Shown: positions 12,301 to 21,760 of the stretch, piece by piece
Position numbering within the stretch: the first letter of the stretch is position 1
How the letters are laid out: each line of letters starts with the position of its first letter
Source: Hyperoplus lanceolatus
Taxonomy: Eukaryota; Chordata; Actinopteri; Uranoscopiformes; Ammodytidae
DNA: 64,000 nucleotides
Direction: 5' to 3'
Assembly (NCBI GenBank): GCA_026929865.2
Contig: CM049410.1
Span: forward strand, 22,689,501-22,753,500
Made by a program: the position numbers and the translations under genes
The notes under the pieces: generated by a model
The model's input: the letters and a program-made list of their open reading frames with translations, nothing else
The model's database searches: none
Told to the model about the DNA's origin: nothing

Positions 12301-13388
12301 AGTTGAGAAGATTTCTAGTCTATGGCAGGTTTTTCTGCAGATTTAAAACGGCTATCCATTCTTTTTTGTGAAAATGCTTACATTGCAGATGAATTGTAAT
12401 GTAAAGAGTTCACATAATTCAAACCTGTAAACAAAAAACTGGTGTTACAGGTTGGGACAGTGACCTCTCATCGGTTTTACTGCTGTCACACCTGATTCCA
12501 CCGTCTGCCCAGGGACGGAAGAGACCAGGGAAAGTGTCCGCGTCCCAAGCAGAGAAACATCTTGTCATCTTCAAGAGGGTTATATTTTTCCTAATATTTC
12601 ATCCATTGTAACGTCCATTGATACATGCAAGACTCAGTTCTTTCCACAGATGTTTAATGTCGCACTTGTCGTCTTCAAAAAGCTGCATTCTTGCATTCTT
12701 TAGCTTGTCAACACTTTTCACCATGACATCATCACACCCAAACACCATAGGACTACAATTCAGACATACAATTAGCTCAAGCTAACTTCTGGAAGCTTCC
12801 AGGGAATAATAAAAGGGTCAATCAAAGAAACAAAGCAACAGGTACATTTACAAAATACTACTAGAGTCCACCTTGTGGTCAAAGAGTGAAATTACACATA
12901 TAGTCCACAGGGCAAGAAAACACTGCAAGAAGTTACTACCATGTTCAGTTTATCATCTATGTGTGCATATTTCTTCCCAATAATATGTAAAAATATTTAT
13001 TAATACATAACAACCAAGTTAATTTTGTCGTCTGTGTGTGTATCTTCTCAGACTGGAACAAGCATCCAAGAACATCTCGACACCATTAATACCAGCGCTC
13101 AACCATATCTCCTGGCTGTTGGAGTAAGGAAGGATGCAGTCCACCAGTTCTTCATCATTCTGGATAGGAGTGCCATACCTTGCAGGTCAACTTCTCTAGG
13201 GGCTTTCGATGAGCTGTTTAAGGCACATTTTGTGTTCGGCACATCATACAACTCCATGCTCCATAACATGTACATGTTCATCCAGACCACGGTGTACAAC
13301 ATCGATGTTGGGAAAGTCAAGGAGAGTCCTCGTGTTGCTGAAGTAAGGGCAAGGTTACTCAATTAGTGCTTGAGGTTTTTCCTCCATC

Positions 13389-13706
13389 ATGAGGTGCTTT
13401 GTTTGTCAGGCTGAATTAAAAAGTTCCAATATGCTTGTTAGGCACTTACGTTTAGTTCATGGTTACATGCCTGGAAGAAACCTTCACCTTAAATGTGTTC
13501 AGACTGGATGTGGATCTGTGTTCGGTACTTTTTCTGGTTTTAGGAAGCATTTAAACACCAAGCACACAGAGTATTTAAACCAGCAGGCTGAAACTGATGT
13601 TACTTTAAACGGTGCAGGAGAGGTTGTGGCAAGTAATGTAGATGAGACGCCAACATCATCTGAACCTTCTATAAATTCTGAGAAGAGCACTCTTGATATG
13701 TGTGCC
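13389..13706 (+). pseudogene. C2H2 zinc-finger gene, 5' part, interrupted
   Basis: The frame starts MRCFVCQAELKSS and contains two C2H2-type units: CFVC then H-x-H spacing (HLRLVHGY) and CVQTGCGSVF then HLNTKHTEY. It begins 23 bp after the stop of the SAMD3-like gene. The frame runs to an 8-bp duplication (TGTGTGCC, 13,699-13,706) where an hAT element has inserted; it resumes in the same phase at 15,517. Teleost genomes contain many related C2H2 proteins of unknown role. Intact before the insertion at this junction; broken now. Confidence 0.65.
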
Positions 13707-15508
13707 CAGGGCCGGCGGTAGCCAGGGGCCAGGGTGGGCCGTGCCCACCCAAATGTGAGCTGTGCCCACCCAATCAAAAAAAAAAATCTAATTTTTTTTT
13801 TTTTTTTTTTTTTTTTTAGGTGGAAGTCCAGACCCACTATCGGACGGACCTGTTCATTCGCTGTACAAGAAATTGTCAAATAAAATTCAGACAATTAATT
13901 AATACTAAAGAATATACCATTACCATGCATTGGTTCTAATTGTATTATTGGGTGGGCAGGACAGCCTGCCTCCAAGTTACCCACCCGCTTCCCCCTCCTG
14001 AGGTGCCGGACGGTCTTCCAGAAACACTTTGGTGCCGACCGAAAGTCCTTCTCCATGGTTTCTCCGAACTTCTCCCACACCCGCTGCTTTGCCTCTGACA
14101 CGGCAGAAGCTGCAGCCCTTCGGGCCTGTCGGTACCTTGCAACTGCCTCAGGAGTCCCCCGAGATAACATGTCCCGGAAGCACTCCTTCTTCAGTCGGAC
14201 GGCTTCCCTGACCACCGAGGTCCACCACGGCGTTCGAGGGTTACCGCCCCTTGAGGCACCTAAGACCTTGAGACCACAGCTGCCTGCCGCGGCTTCAGCA
14301 ATGGAAGTTTTGAACATCGACCACTCGGGTTCAATGCCCCCAACCTCCACAGGGATGCTAGAAAAGCTCTGCAGGAGGTGCGAATTAAAGATCTCTTGAA
14401 CAGGGGCCTCCGCTAGACGTTCCCAGTTCACCCACACTACCCGTTTGGGCTTACCAGGTCTGTCCAGAGTCTTCCCCCACCCTTTGACCCAACTCACAAC
14501 CAGATGGTGATCAGTTGACAGCTCTGCCCCTCTCTTCACCCGAGTGTCCGAGACATGCGGCCTCAGATCAGATGATACGATCACAAAATCGATCATCGAC
14601 CTTCGGCCTAGGGCGCTCTGGTACCATGTACACTTATGAGCATCCTTATGTTCGAACATGGTGTTTGTTATAGACAAACCATGACCAGCACAGAAGTCTA
14701 ACAACAAACGACCACTCGGGTTCAGATCAGGGAGGCCGTTCCTCCCAATTTTTCCTCTCACTGCATTTAAATTAATTCATTATATTACAGAAAAATATGT
14801 CCCGTAAAAGGAAAAGAGCTCCAAGCCCAACCCAGAGGACCCTGCATAATATTTTATTTCTAATTTATATTTCTATGGAAAATCCATGTGTCTTTCTTCA
14901 ATAGCTTCTAATTCATCCGACCCAGTGTCTTCAAATTATTTGTTCACACAAAATTCCTCAGATTTAGCCTCTTAATTTTCCTCTCAAAGTGCACCAGATT
15001 CATGCATTTCACTTTAAAAAGGTAAAAAAAATCTCCCGGGGGAGGCATACCCCCGGACCCCCCTAGCAGGGTTGTGACCTCGGCTGGCTACTATTTTCAC
15101 CCAGCTGGACATCAGAGGCAATAGTGGAAAGTAGTGTGTATACTATATAGCTCTGGACTACCACCATCCAGGTTGCCCAGTCCCAAAGCTTTCTCTTCAA
15201 TCAGCTCAGGCTGCCTAAAATTTAAAAAAAAGATACATTATGTTGTATATAATGTATATTATATGTTATTCATAAACATTTGGGAAAAAAAACATGCAAG
15301 AGTCAAATCTCCCACACAGCAACACTCAAAGTTAATTTGCATATTGTGTTCTACACAATTCACAGTAAATGTGCCAAAAAGCAGACGCAGAGATCTTACA
15401 AGGGCTAAAAATTTCTGCGCGCGCTCGCATCTTCGGCCTCTCTGCCCGGTGTGCCCACCCAAAATTTCTACAGGCCCACCCAAATCTAACTGTCTAGAAC
15501 CGGGCCTG
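13707..15508. mobile_element. hAT-type element inserted in the zinc-finger gene
   Basis: Left end CAGGGCCGGCGGTAG and right end ACCGGGCCTG (inverse CAGGCCCGGT) form short hAT-like inverted repeats, flanked by the identical 8-mer TGTGTGCC at 13,699-13,706 and 15,509-15,516, the expected hAT duplication size. Subterminal GTGCCCACCCAAA repeats lie near both ends. It carries no transposase frame. A LINE fragment and a poly-T run occupy its interior, so it has been a target itself. Confidence 0.85.
13930..14763 (-). mobile_element. LINE endonuclease-linker fragment
   Basis: A continuous minus-strand frame encodes the C-terminal half of an AP-type endonuclease/exonuclease/phosphatase domain: CTWYQSALGRRSMIDFV, then STDHHLVVSWVKGW with the catalytic-type Asp-His pair. 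A basic linker follows (WERLAEAPVQEIFNSH, RRAAASAVSEAKQRVW, KTVRHLRRGKR). Reverse-transcriptase blocks are absent, so both ends are missing. The text closely matches a very abundant fish non-LTR retrotransposon; I cannot assign the clade (Rex/RTE/L2-like) with certainty. It is nested in the hAT element at 13,707. Confidence 0.8.
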
Positions 15509-15516
15509 TGTGTGCC

Positions 15517-16083
15517 TCTGCTGTTGCACAACTCAAGGCAGCTGGATTAAGTCAGTCTACTGTAAACAGTTTTTTCTCATCCATGGAAGAAGTGTTTTTT
15601 GAGATTAATAGTCAGGCTAAAGATGCAGCTTTAGAGTGCTTATCTCCTCAGGACACTAAAAATAAGAATACAATACAGGAATCCTTCAAACAGTTGGAAA
15701 ATGGAAATCCCTTCACATGCTTGAATACAGAAACCAAACGAAACAAACACTTCAAAGAGAAATGGGGAAACGTTGAACCTGTTGAAAAGGTGCTCGGCAC
15801 AAGATTTGACAGCAGAAGAAACAAATCTACTGGGACATATGACCAGGTCATTATAACAGATAAGTTTTCATATGTTCCCATCCTAGAAACGCTTAAGAAC
15901 ATTTTTGATAACCTAGAACTGACCAACATGTTCAAGCCCAGGCACTTTCCCAAAGAAGCTGTTTATACAGACATAAGAGATGCCAACTATTTTAAGAAAA
16001 TCCGTTATTTTCTAAAGAGAACGATGCATTGCAGATTCAACTGTTTTATGACGACTTTGAAACAGCAAATCCCTTGGGCTCTG
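15517..16083 (+). pseudogene. C2H2 zinc-finger gene, 3' part
   Basis: Continues the frame cut at 13,706: SAVAQLKAAGLSQSTVNSFF, then KWGNVEPVEKVLGTRF. A one-base shift near 15,991-16,000 (at NYFKK) puts the tail in another frame, ending ALQIQLFYDDFETANPLGS, a motif recurrent in teleost multi-copy C2H2 proteins. The frame is cut at 16,083 where a dispersed repeat begins. There are therefore at least three lesions: the insertion, a frameshift and loss of the 3' end. Confidence 0.65.
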
Positions 16084-16840
16084 TAGAGCACCCTAAAATA
16101 CTAGCCTGGCTCCGCCCGCCCGCCTACTTCCGGCCAAATTTTATTTTCCCTTCAGTAGTCAGTCTGGGTGTACAGCCCATTTCCCACTTTTGCCGGAGAT
16201 TCGACAGCCGGTCCAATCAGCGAACAGAGCGAGTGGCTGAGAACGATGACTTCAAAGTCGCGCTCCAGTTTCAGTTGCCAGAAGCCGGCTCATGACACAC
16301 GTGACGACCAAACGTTATGCGATTGGTTGGTTAATCCAGAGTGGCACTGGGCAGATCCAATAGTTTTAAACTTTAACAGACACCCGCCTCCATGAGTGAA
16401 CGTTTGCCAATTACAGCACTGCCAGACCTTCTGTACAAATGAAATGAAGTACGATGGTCTGGTAGCACCAGGCTACTAAAACACACCTGTGGGAGAAATT
16501 TCAAGTCAATCGGACTTACGGTGTGCGGGGCGTGGCCTCTCAAACTTTCTTCAGTTGGGGCTTAATAACAGCGCCCCCTAGCGGAAATTAAAAAAACTGT
16601 CCGAGAGGCTATATTGTAGAGCACCATGAGCTGTACAAGTGTAATACAGGTCAATCAGAGTCAGGGGGCATTTGCTACCACATGACTTCTGCACATACCC
16701 AGCAAGTTTGATAATGATAGGACCTATGGTTAAGGAGTTATGGCCAATTTGTTAATAAGCCCCGCCCCTGCGTAAACATTTTGGGCAATGGCGGCGAAAA
16801 ATTAATCATGGCTGACCCCTATGGTCCGAGAGGCTATAAA
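16084..16840. repeat. dispersed repeat copy A
   Basis: Shares long segments with 19,600-20,350: GTAGAGCACCCTAA, GAGAAATTTCAAGTCAATCG, CAGCGCCCCCTAGCGGAAAT and AGTTATGGCCAA followed by GCCCCGCCCCTGCG. The segments are in a different order in copy B. Copy A is interrupted by the 374-bp MITE, copy B is not. Non-coding. Confidence 0.75.
16102..16475 (+). mobile_element. 374-bp MITE, copy 1
   Basis: Ends TAGCCTGGC and CACCAGGCTA are inverted repeats. It is flanked by CTAAAATAC (16,093-16,101) and CTAAAACAC (16,476-16,484), a 9-bp duplication with one mismatch. The related repeat at about 20,034 has CCCTAACATACACCTG in one piece, i.e. an unoccupied site. Confidence 0.85.
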
Positions 16841-17375
16841 GGTAAAGGGGAGGAGCCTAATGCTGTAAAGGGGAGGAGCCTAACGTAATAAAGGGGAGGA
16901 GCTTAATATGACAAAGGGGAGGAGTAATGATGTAAAGGGGAGGAGCTTAATGTGGTAAAGGGGAGGAGCCTAATGTGATAAAGGGGAGGAGCCCAATGCT
17001 GTAAAGGGGAGGGACCTAATGTGGTAAAGGGGAGGAGCTAATGTGGTAAAGGGGAGGGGCCTAACGTGGTAAAGGGGAGGAGCTCAATGTGGTAACGGGG
17101 AGGAGTCTAATGTGGTAAAGGGGAGGAGCTTAGTGTGGTAAAGGGGAGGAGCCTAATGTGATAAAGGGGAGGGGCCTAATGTGGTAAAGGTGAGGGGCCT
17201 AACATGGTAAAGGGGAGGAGCCTAATGTGATAAAGGGGAGGGGCTTAATGTGGTAAAGGGGTGGAGTCTAACATGGTAAAGGGGAGGAGCTTACTATGGT
17301 AAAGGGGAGGAGCCTAACATGATAAAGGGGAGGAGCCTAACGTGATAAAGGGGAGGAGCTTAATGCAGTAAAGAG
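16841..17375 (+). repeat. 23-bp minisatellite
   Basis: About 23 tandem variants of GTAAAGGGGAGGAGCCTAAT plus a GTG-type spacer. Units vary in GGAGCC/GGGGCC/GGAGCTT. No interspersed unique spacers, so not a CRISPR-like array. Confidence 0.95.
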
Positions 17376-17502
17376 GATATATTGTAGAGCACCATGAGTA
17401 GTGATGTTACGTCCGACACGGAAGCCCCGAAGCCTGTGTCGAGCAAAGGGGGGCGTGTCCACATGAAGCCTGTCTCGAGGCCTGTATTGTTTGTCACAGC
17501 AC

Positions 17503-17562
17503 CACGTGACTAAACACAAACGAGGCCCCGGAAACGGGGCTTCGTTTGTGTTTAGTCACGTG
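17503..17562. repeat. 27-bp hairpin with CACGTG ends
   Basis: Arms 17,503-17,529 and 17,536-17,562 are inverse complements with one mismatch, separated by GGAAAC. Each arm is capped by the E-box CACGTG. Origin unknown; it may be the centre of a decayed transposon. Confidence 0.9.
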
Positions 17563-18286
17563 ACTGCCTCGTGAAGTGAACGGGTATTTTCAAAGGCTGG
17601 GGGGCTGGGGAAGTTGTTTCTAAAAGAAGGAATCGCCTCAGCCCCAACACAGTCGAGAAAATCTTGTTCCTAAATAAAAATCATTGAAAACACCTCCCCA
17701 TCCCCCAGCCAACTTCCCCAATCCCATGTTATAACCCAGTCACACAAGCACTTCATATGTTTATTTATCCATAAAAAAATACCACTCATCCAACACTCTA
17801 TATATGCATTATGTTATAATATACTATTATTATATTATATGTGTCAATATATCACAAATGACCAATTTATATTTGTATATAGGGGAAGGTGGGGTGATTT
17901 GTGCATTTTGGAAGTTGCAAAACCCCTTGTTTCTAGAAAACCGTGGAAGAAATTGGAAATGTGACCACATATTTAAGAAGAGCCATCCATTTGACTCATC
18001 CTGTAAAGAAGGGAGACACAAGGAATAAGATATAAGCACATTTAAGCTCAAAAAACTGTGTTTTGCCTTTCAAAGTAAAATTTCCGTGATCAAGGTTTTT
18101 TGATTATTGTGTCTGAACAATTATAGACACGTTTGAAAACATTTGACACATGTTTTAGTGCTTTGGTATGCTACACTTTGAGTCTATATAGTTAGCACAA
18201 TGTCAACCCTAAATTGCTGCATCATGCCTATTATCCAAAATTCTGGGGATGGGGTGATTTGTGCGCAAGGGCCTGGGTGAGTTATA

Positions 18287-18600
18287 AGTAAGTAAGTAAG
18301 TAAAATGTATTTATAAAAGCACATTTATGACAGTTTGCACTGTCCAAAGTGCTGTACATAGTGCATTCAGTAGGTAAACAATGAAGGTACAATAACAATA
18401 ACCAAAATAAAAGACGTAAAGCCCATACATCCACATAAACACAGATAGTAGTGCAGAGGTAAGATAGTTAATGGGGAGGAAACACCAGGGTGTACATATG
18501 GGTTTTGAGCCTTGATTTAAAGGCAGAAATGTAGGGGGAATCACATTTGTCAGGTGGCAGTTGGTTCCACAAGCACGGAGCAACTAGTGCAAAGTACATT
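18287..18600 (-). mobile_element. L2-type LINE fragment nested in the pogo-like element
   Basis: Starts with an (AAGT)n tail and AAAATGTATTTATAAAAGCAC, then CAAAGTGCTGTACA and GTTCCACAAGCACGGAGCAA, all typical of fish L2-type 3' ends read in reverse. Confidence 0.55.
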
Positions 18601-18768
18601 TCTGAGAGTTGTGCCAGTGGCATGGCTGTATACGCTGGTCACCAAAAGAAAGTGATTGTCTACAGTAGCTCAGAAGAGAGTGACATCTTAATTCCACTTA
18701 ACGACACCACTGATGAGAGTTCAGATGGCCAGAAAGATGATGATGGTGACTTTGTCATTGTGACACAA

Positions 18769-18811
18769 TGACGCACAAATCACCCCACGTAGTGGGGTGA
18801 TTTGTGCGTCA
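18769..18811. repeat. perfect 20-bp palindrome of the terminal motif
   Basis: TGACGCACAAATCACCCCAC, 3-nt loop GTA, then its exact inverse complement. The arms contain the same GGGGTGATTTGTGC core as the element's ends. Confidence 0.95.
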
Positions 18812-19188
18812 AGACAACTTTTTTTCCGAAAGCTATATTTCTTAAACAGTTTATTCCAGATCCAAAGTTTTTATTGCCAGGGATGCACAACATCCTGAAA
18901 TATATGTACATATTTGAGTTGGAGACATAACTGTCAAGGCCTCACTTTAAAATCACTTTGAGTAAAAAGTTGCACAAATCACCCCACCTTCCCCTACAAT
19001 CATTATTACTCTATCAAGATACCAGGATCAGGATAGATTAGGTTTTTCATCTGGCTTTAAAATACCTCTAATGGAAATTTTTACACACTGGAAAAATAAC
19101 AGAGAGCCACTACTGTAACATACCAGCAGATGTCAGTATTCCTAAATGAGCTGTTAAATGGGGCTTTGTCGATCAGGCCTTTTGGTGA

Positions 19189-19562
19189 TAGCCTGGCTCC
19201 GCCCGCCCGCCTACTTCCGGCCAAATTTTATTTTCCCTTCAGTAGTCAGTCTGGGTGTACAGCCCATTTCCCAGTTTTGCTGGAGATTCGACAGCCGGTC
19301 CAATCAGCGAACAGAGCGAGTGGCTGAGAACGATGACGTCAAAGTCGCGCTCCAGTTTCAGTTGCCAGAAGCCGGCTCATGACACACGTGACGACCAAAC
19401 GTTATGCGATTGGTTGGCTAATCCAGAGTGGCACTGGGCAGATCCAATAGTTTTAAACTTTAACAGACACCCGCCTCCATGAGTTAACGTTTGCCAATTA
19501 AAGCACTGCCAGACCTTCTGTACAAATGAAATGAAGTACGATGGTCTGGTAGCACCAGGCTA
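19189..19562 (+). mobile_element. 374-bp MITE, copy 2
   Basis: Same length and nearly the same sequence as 16,102-16,475, same orientation. Flanked by the exact 9-mer TTTTGGTGA on both sides (19,180-19,188 and 19,563-19,571). Confidence 0.92.
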
Positions 19563-19599
19563 TTTTGGTGAAGCATTTGGCCCGAAAGATTCGATCAAT

Positions 19600-20350
19600 T
19601 CACGGGGCCTCATCTCACCATCACTAACCATGAGCTGTACAAGTGTAAGAAATTTCAAGTCAATCAGTGTCAGGGGGCATTTGTGGCGCCCCCTATGGGT
19701 TAATCTCGATAAGGTTCCTGGGACATGCTACCACAAGACATACATACCCAGCAAGTTTGATGATGATAGGACCTATGGTTAAGGAGTTATGGCCAACGTG
19801 TTATTAAGCCCCGCCCCTGCGTAAACCTTTTGGTCAATGACGGCCATGTTTTTCAAGTTGTCCTACTAATCTTTTACGGATATGTTTAGTGTAGTCCCCC
19901 GGGGCTACATGAGAAATTTGGTGTCGATACAGTCAAATTTCAGAAAGTTGAGGATAACGCCCTGTTTTTCAGTTTATGCTAATTAGCGGGAAATATTCCC
20001 ATAAGAATTTTTATGGTCCCAGAGGCTTTTTTGTAGAGCACCCTAACATACACCTGTGTGAGAAATTTCAAGTCAATCGGAGTTACGGTGTGCGGGGCGT
20101 GGCCTCTCAAAGTTCTTTCAGTCGGGACATCATAACAGCGCCCCCTAGCGGAAATTCAAAAAACTGTATAATAGCACACCCCGTGGGGTGGGGACGCACG
20201 TTGTGTGAAATTTTTGCATGTCTGCGTGTAACGGTGTGGGAGGAGAAGCAGCTAGAAAATGTGAGGCAGAATAAAAAGAAGTCAGAAGAAGAAGAAGAAG
20301 TATGGTGGAGAGTAATAATTACGGGCCCTCAATTCTTTCGGGCCCGTACT
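19600..20350. repeat. dispersed repeat copy B
   Basis: Second copy of the family seen at 16,084, with the MITE-free GTAGAGCACCCTAACATACA site near 20,034. The right end is a small hairpin (TTACGGGCCC ... GGGCCCGTA, 20,319-20,348) typical of an abundant teleost repeat terminus. Non-coding. Confidence 0.7.
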
Positions 20351-20465
20351 TAATAATTGATTAACTGCCTCCGGTATATCTTAGCACATCACAAAAGGTC
20401 CTATAGTTCTGTATGTCTGTCCTGGCTCTTCTCCACCATTCTCTGGCCAGTTTTGAGGTTGTTTT

Positions 20466-20507
20466 GATGTGTGTGTGGGGGGGGTGGGGGGTGCATGTGT
20501 GTGCGTG

Positions 20508-20546
<39 letters not shown>
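20466..20546. repeat. (GT)n/G-run microsatellite
   Basis: Mixed GTGTGGGGGGGTGG then GT units; a short (CA)n follows at 20,617-20,634. Confidence 0.9.
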
Positions 20547-20547
<1 letters not shown>

Positions 20548-20771
20548 ATCCACTCACACACACATTCTCTCCCTGTCTTTCACCATAATTATAACCAGAA
20601 CAAGAGTTGCCGACACGCACACACACACACACACTTCAGCTAGTGGTGGACATCCCTCCCTCCCACCCACAGCCCCAGCTAACCTCGTATAACCGGTTAC
20701 CATGACAACTGGGCCCCAGATCGCTATAAAGTTTTACAGCACAGAAAGAAGCCTCTACACTCTTCCCCTCT

Positions 20772-20774
<3 letters not shown>

Positions 20775-20860
<86 letters not shown>
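20775..20860. repeat. (TG)n microsatellite
   Basis: About 40 TG units; a (CT)n array follows at 20,918-20,953. Confidence 0.95.
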
Positions 20861-20914
20861 TCAATGGGAGGAATGATGGTAGAGAAGAAAACGGAATCCA
20901 CGTCTGATTGCAAT

Positions 20915-20958
<44 letters not shown>

Positions 20959-21439
20959 TTCCGTGTCTTCAGAAGTTGTTTTCCATTAAACGAGTGGTGG
21001 GGGAATTGAGGCATTTTTTCATTAAATCGGACCAGTGAGCGCATTAGGAGGATTAAAACATTATAGGGGCCGGATTTGCATTTCTTACAGGCAGGGACGC
21101 ACGCGGCCCTCAGTGACCTTGCTGCTTCTGAAGGTTGAAGGTCGCTGTCTATTAAACACAGTCTCACTGTCTGGCCAGCATGCAGATCAATAGAGCCACC
21201 TGCACTGGCTGCACTATTAAGGTAAAGGGATCCAAAGGTCTCCTGGTATTGGACCTTCGGGGGTTTGAATAAGTGAATGAGTGAAAGAAAAGTACAATCA
21301 TTAGGATGTATGCATCTGTTTGTCCGACTAGAGTTGCACACTTCTTGCTGGTTTGCTGAAGGCAGTGTACAGCTGGCCGTGTCTGTACACACAAAACAGG
21401 GTCAGGTAATAGCCTACTTCGAAAGAAATTGCAATGTGA

Positions 21440-21760
21440 AAATGTAAGATGGGATCTTTGCTCACTTTTATTGATTGTGACAGCAAAGGCAAGGCGAAGG
21501 GGAAACCACCTCTGGACTGCAGTGAATGGGAACTCCTGGGCCCGGTCATGGAGAGGTATCCTTGGAAGCAAGACCCAGAATCCCTTGTTAGGGCCGACTG
21601 CTTCCCCACAGTCCACTGCCCTGTCCAACATTATCACAACCATGAGTCTGGTCCCCTTTCTGAGGCTGCAGCCATCCACCCTCCTGTCCGTCGACTGGGA
21701 TCGAACCAGTAACCTCATGGTTACTGATCCCCTTCCTCTGGTAATTGTCTTGCAAGATGC
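21440..21760 (-). mobile_element. possible tRNA-derived SINE fragment
   Basis: On the minus strand, GAGGTTACTGGTTCGATCCC contains a Pol III B-box (GGTTCGATCCC) in tRNA-like context, followed by a GC-rich body. A clear A-box and a 3' tail were not found, so this is tentative. Confidence 0.4.

Larger units (their letters stand above)
9240..13366 (+). pseudogene. SAMD3-like ten-exon gene, broken
   Basis: Ten exons with consistent GT/AG junctions can be placed: 9,240-9,326 (start codon 9,245), 10,169-10,309, 10,457-10,593, 10,813-10,942, 11,050-11,143, 11,256-11,352, 11,472-11,722, 11,834-12,020, 12,451-12,578 and 13,052-13,366. The first two exons resemble a small ubiquitin-like or PB1-like N-terminal fold. 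Later exons carry PPRQLKEKYARGIVTLFPYL, GYLAWRIKTIQR and, last, LAVGVRKDAVHQFFIILDR and the ending ESPRVAEVRARLLN. These resemble the multi-copy teleost proteins usually annotated 'sterile alpha motif domain-containing protein 3-like', whose function is unknown to me. Exon 4 has an in-frame TGA at 10,927, apparently from a small deletion, so this copy is probably dead. It lies immediately upstream of the zinc-finger gene on the same strand. The family name is from memory (about 55% sure); exon structure is seen directly. Confidence 0.6.
17882..18994. mobile_element. pogo/Tc1-like element, TA duplication
   Basis: Perfect 24-bp inverted repeats starting GGGGAAGGTGGGGTGATTTG lie just inside TA dinucleotides (17,880-17,881 and 18,995-18,996). 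The terminal core GGGGTGATTTGTGC recurs internally at about 18,247 and in a palindrome at 18,769. A frame ending at 18,771 (VYSSSEESDILIPLNDTTD...VIVTQ) may be a leftover acidic C-terminus of the element's protein. Interrupted by a LINE fragment. Confidence 0.7.

Noticed and set aside
16841..17375. CRISPR-like array
   Set aside because: Direct 23-bp tandem units without unique spacers; a eukaryotic minisatellite.
21164..21718. Long minus-strand frames near 21 kb
   Set aside because: Composition and overlap with a possible SINE fragment argue against coding; no family recognised.
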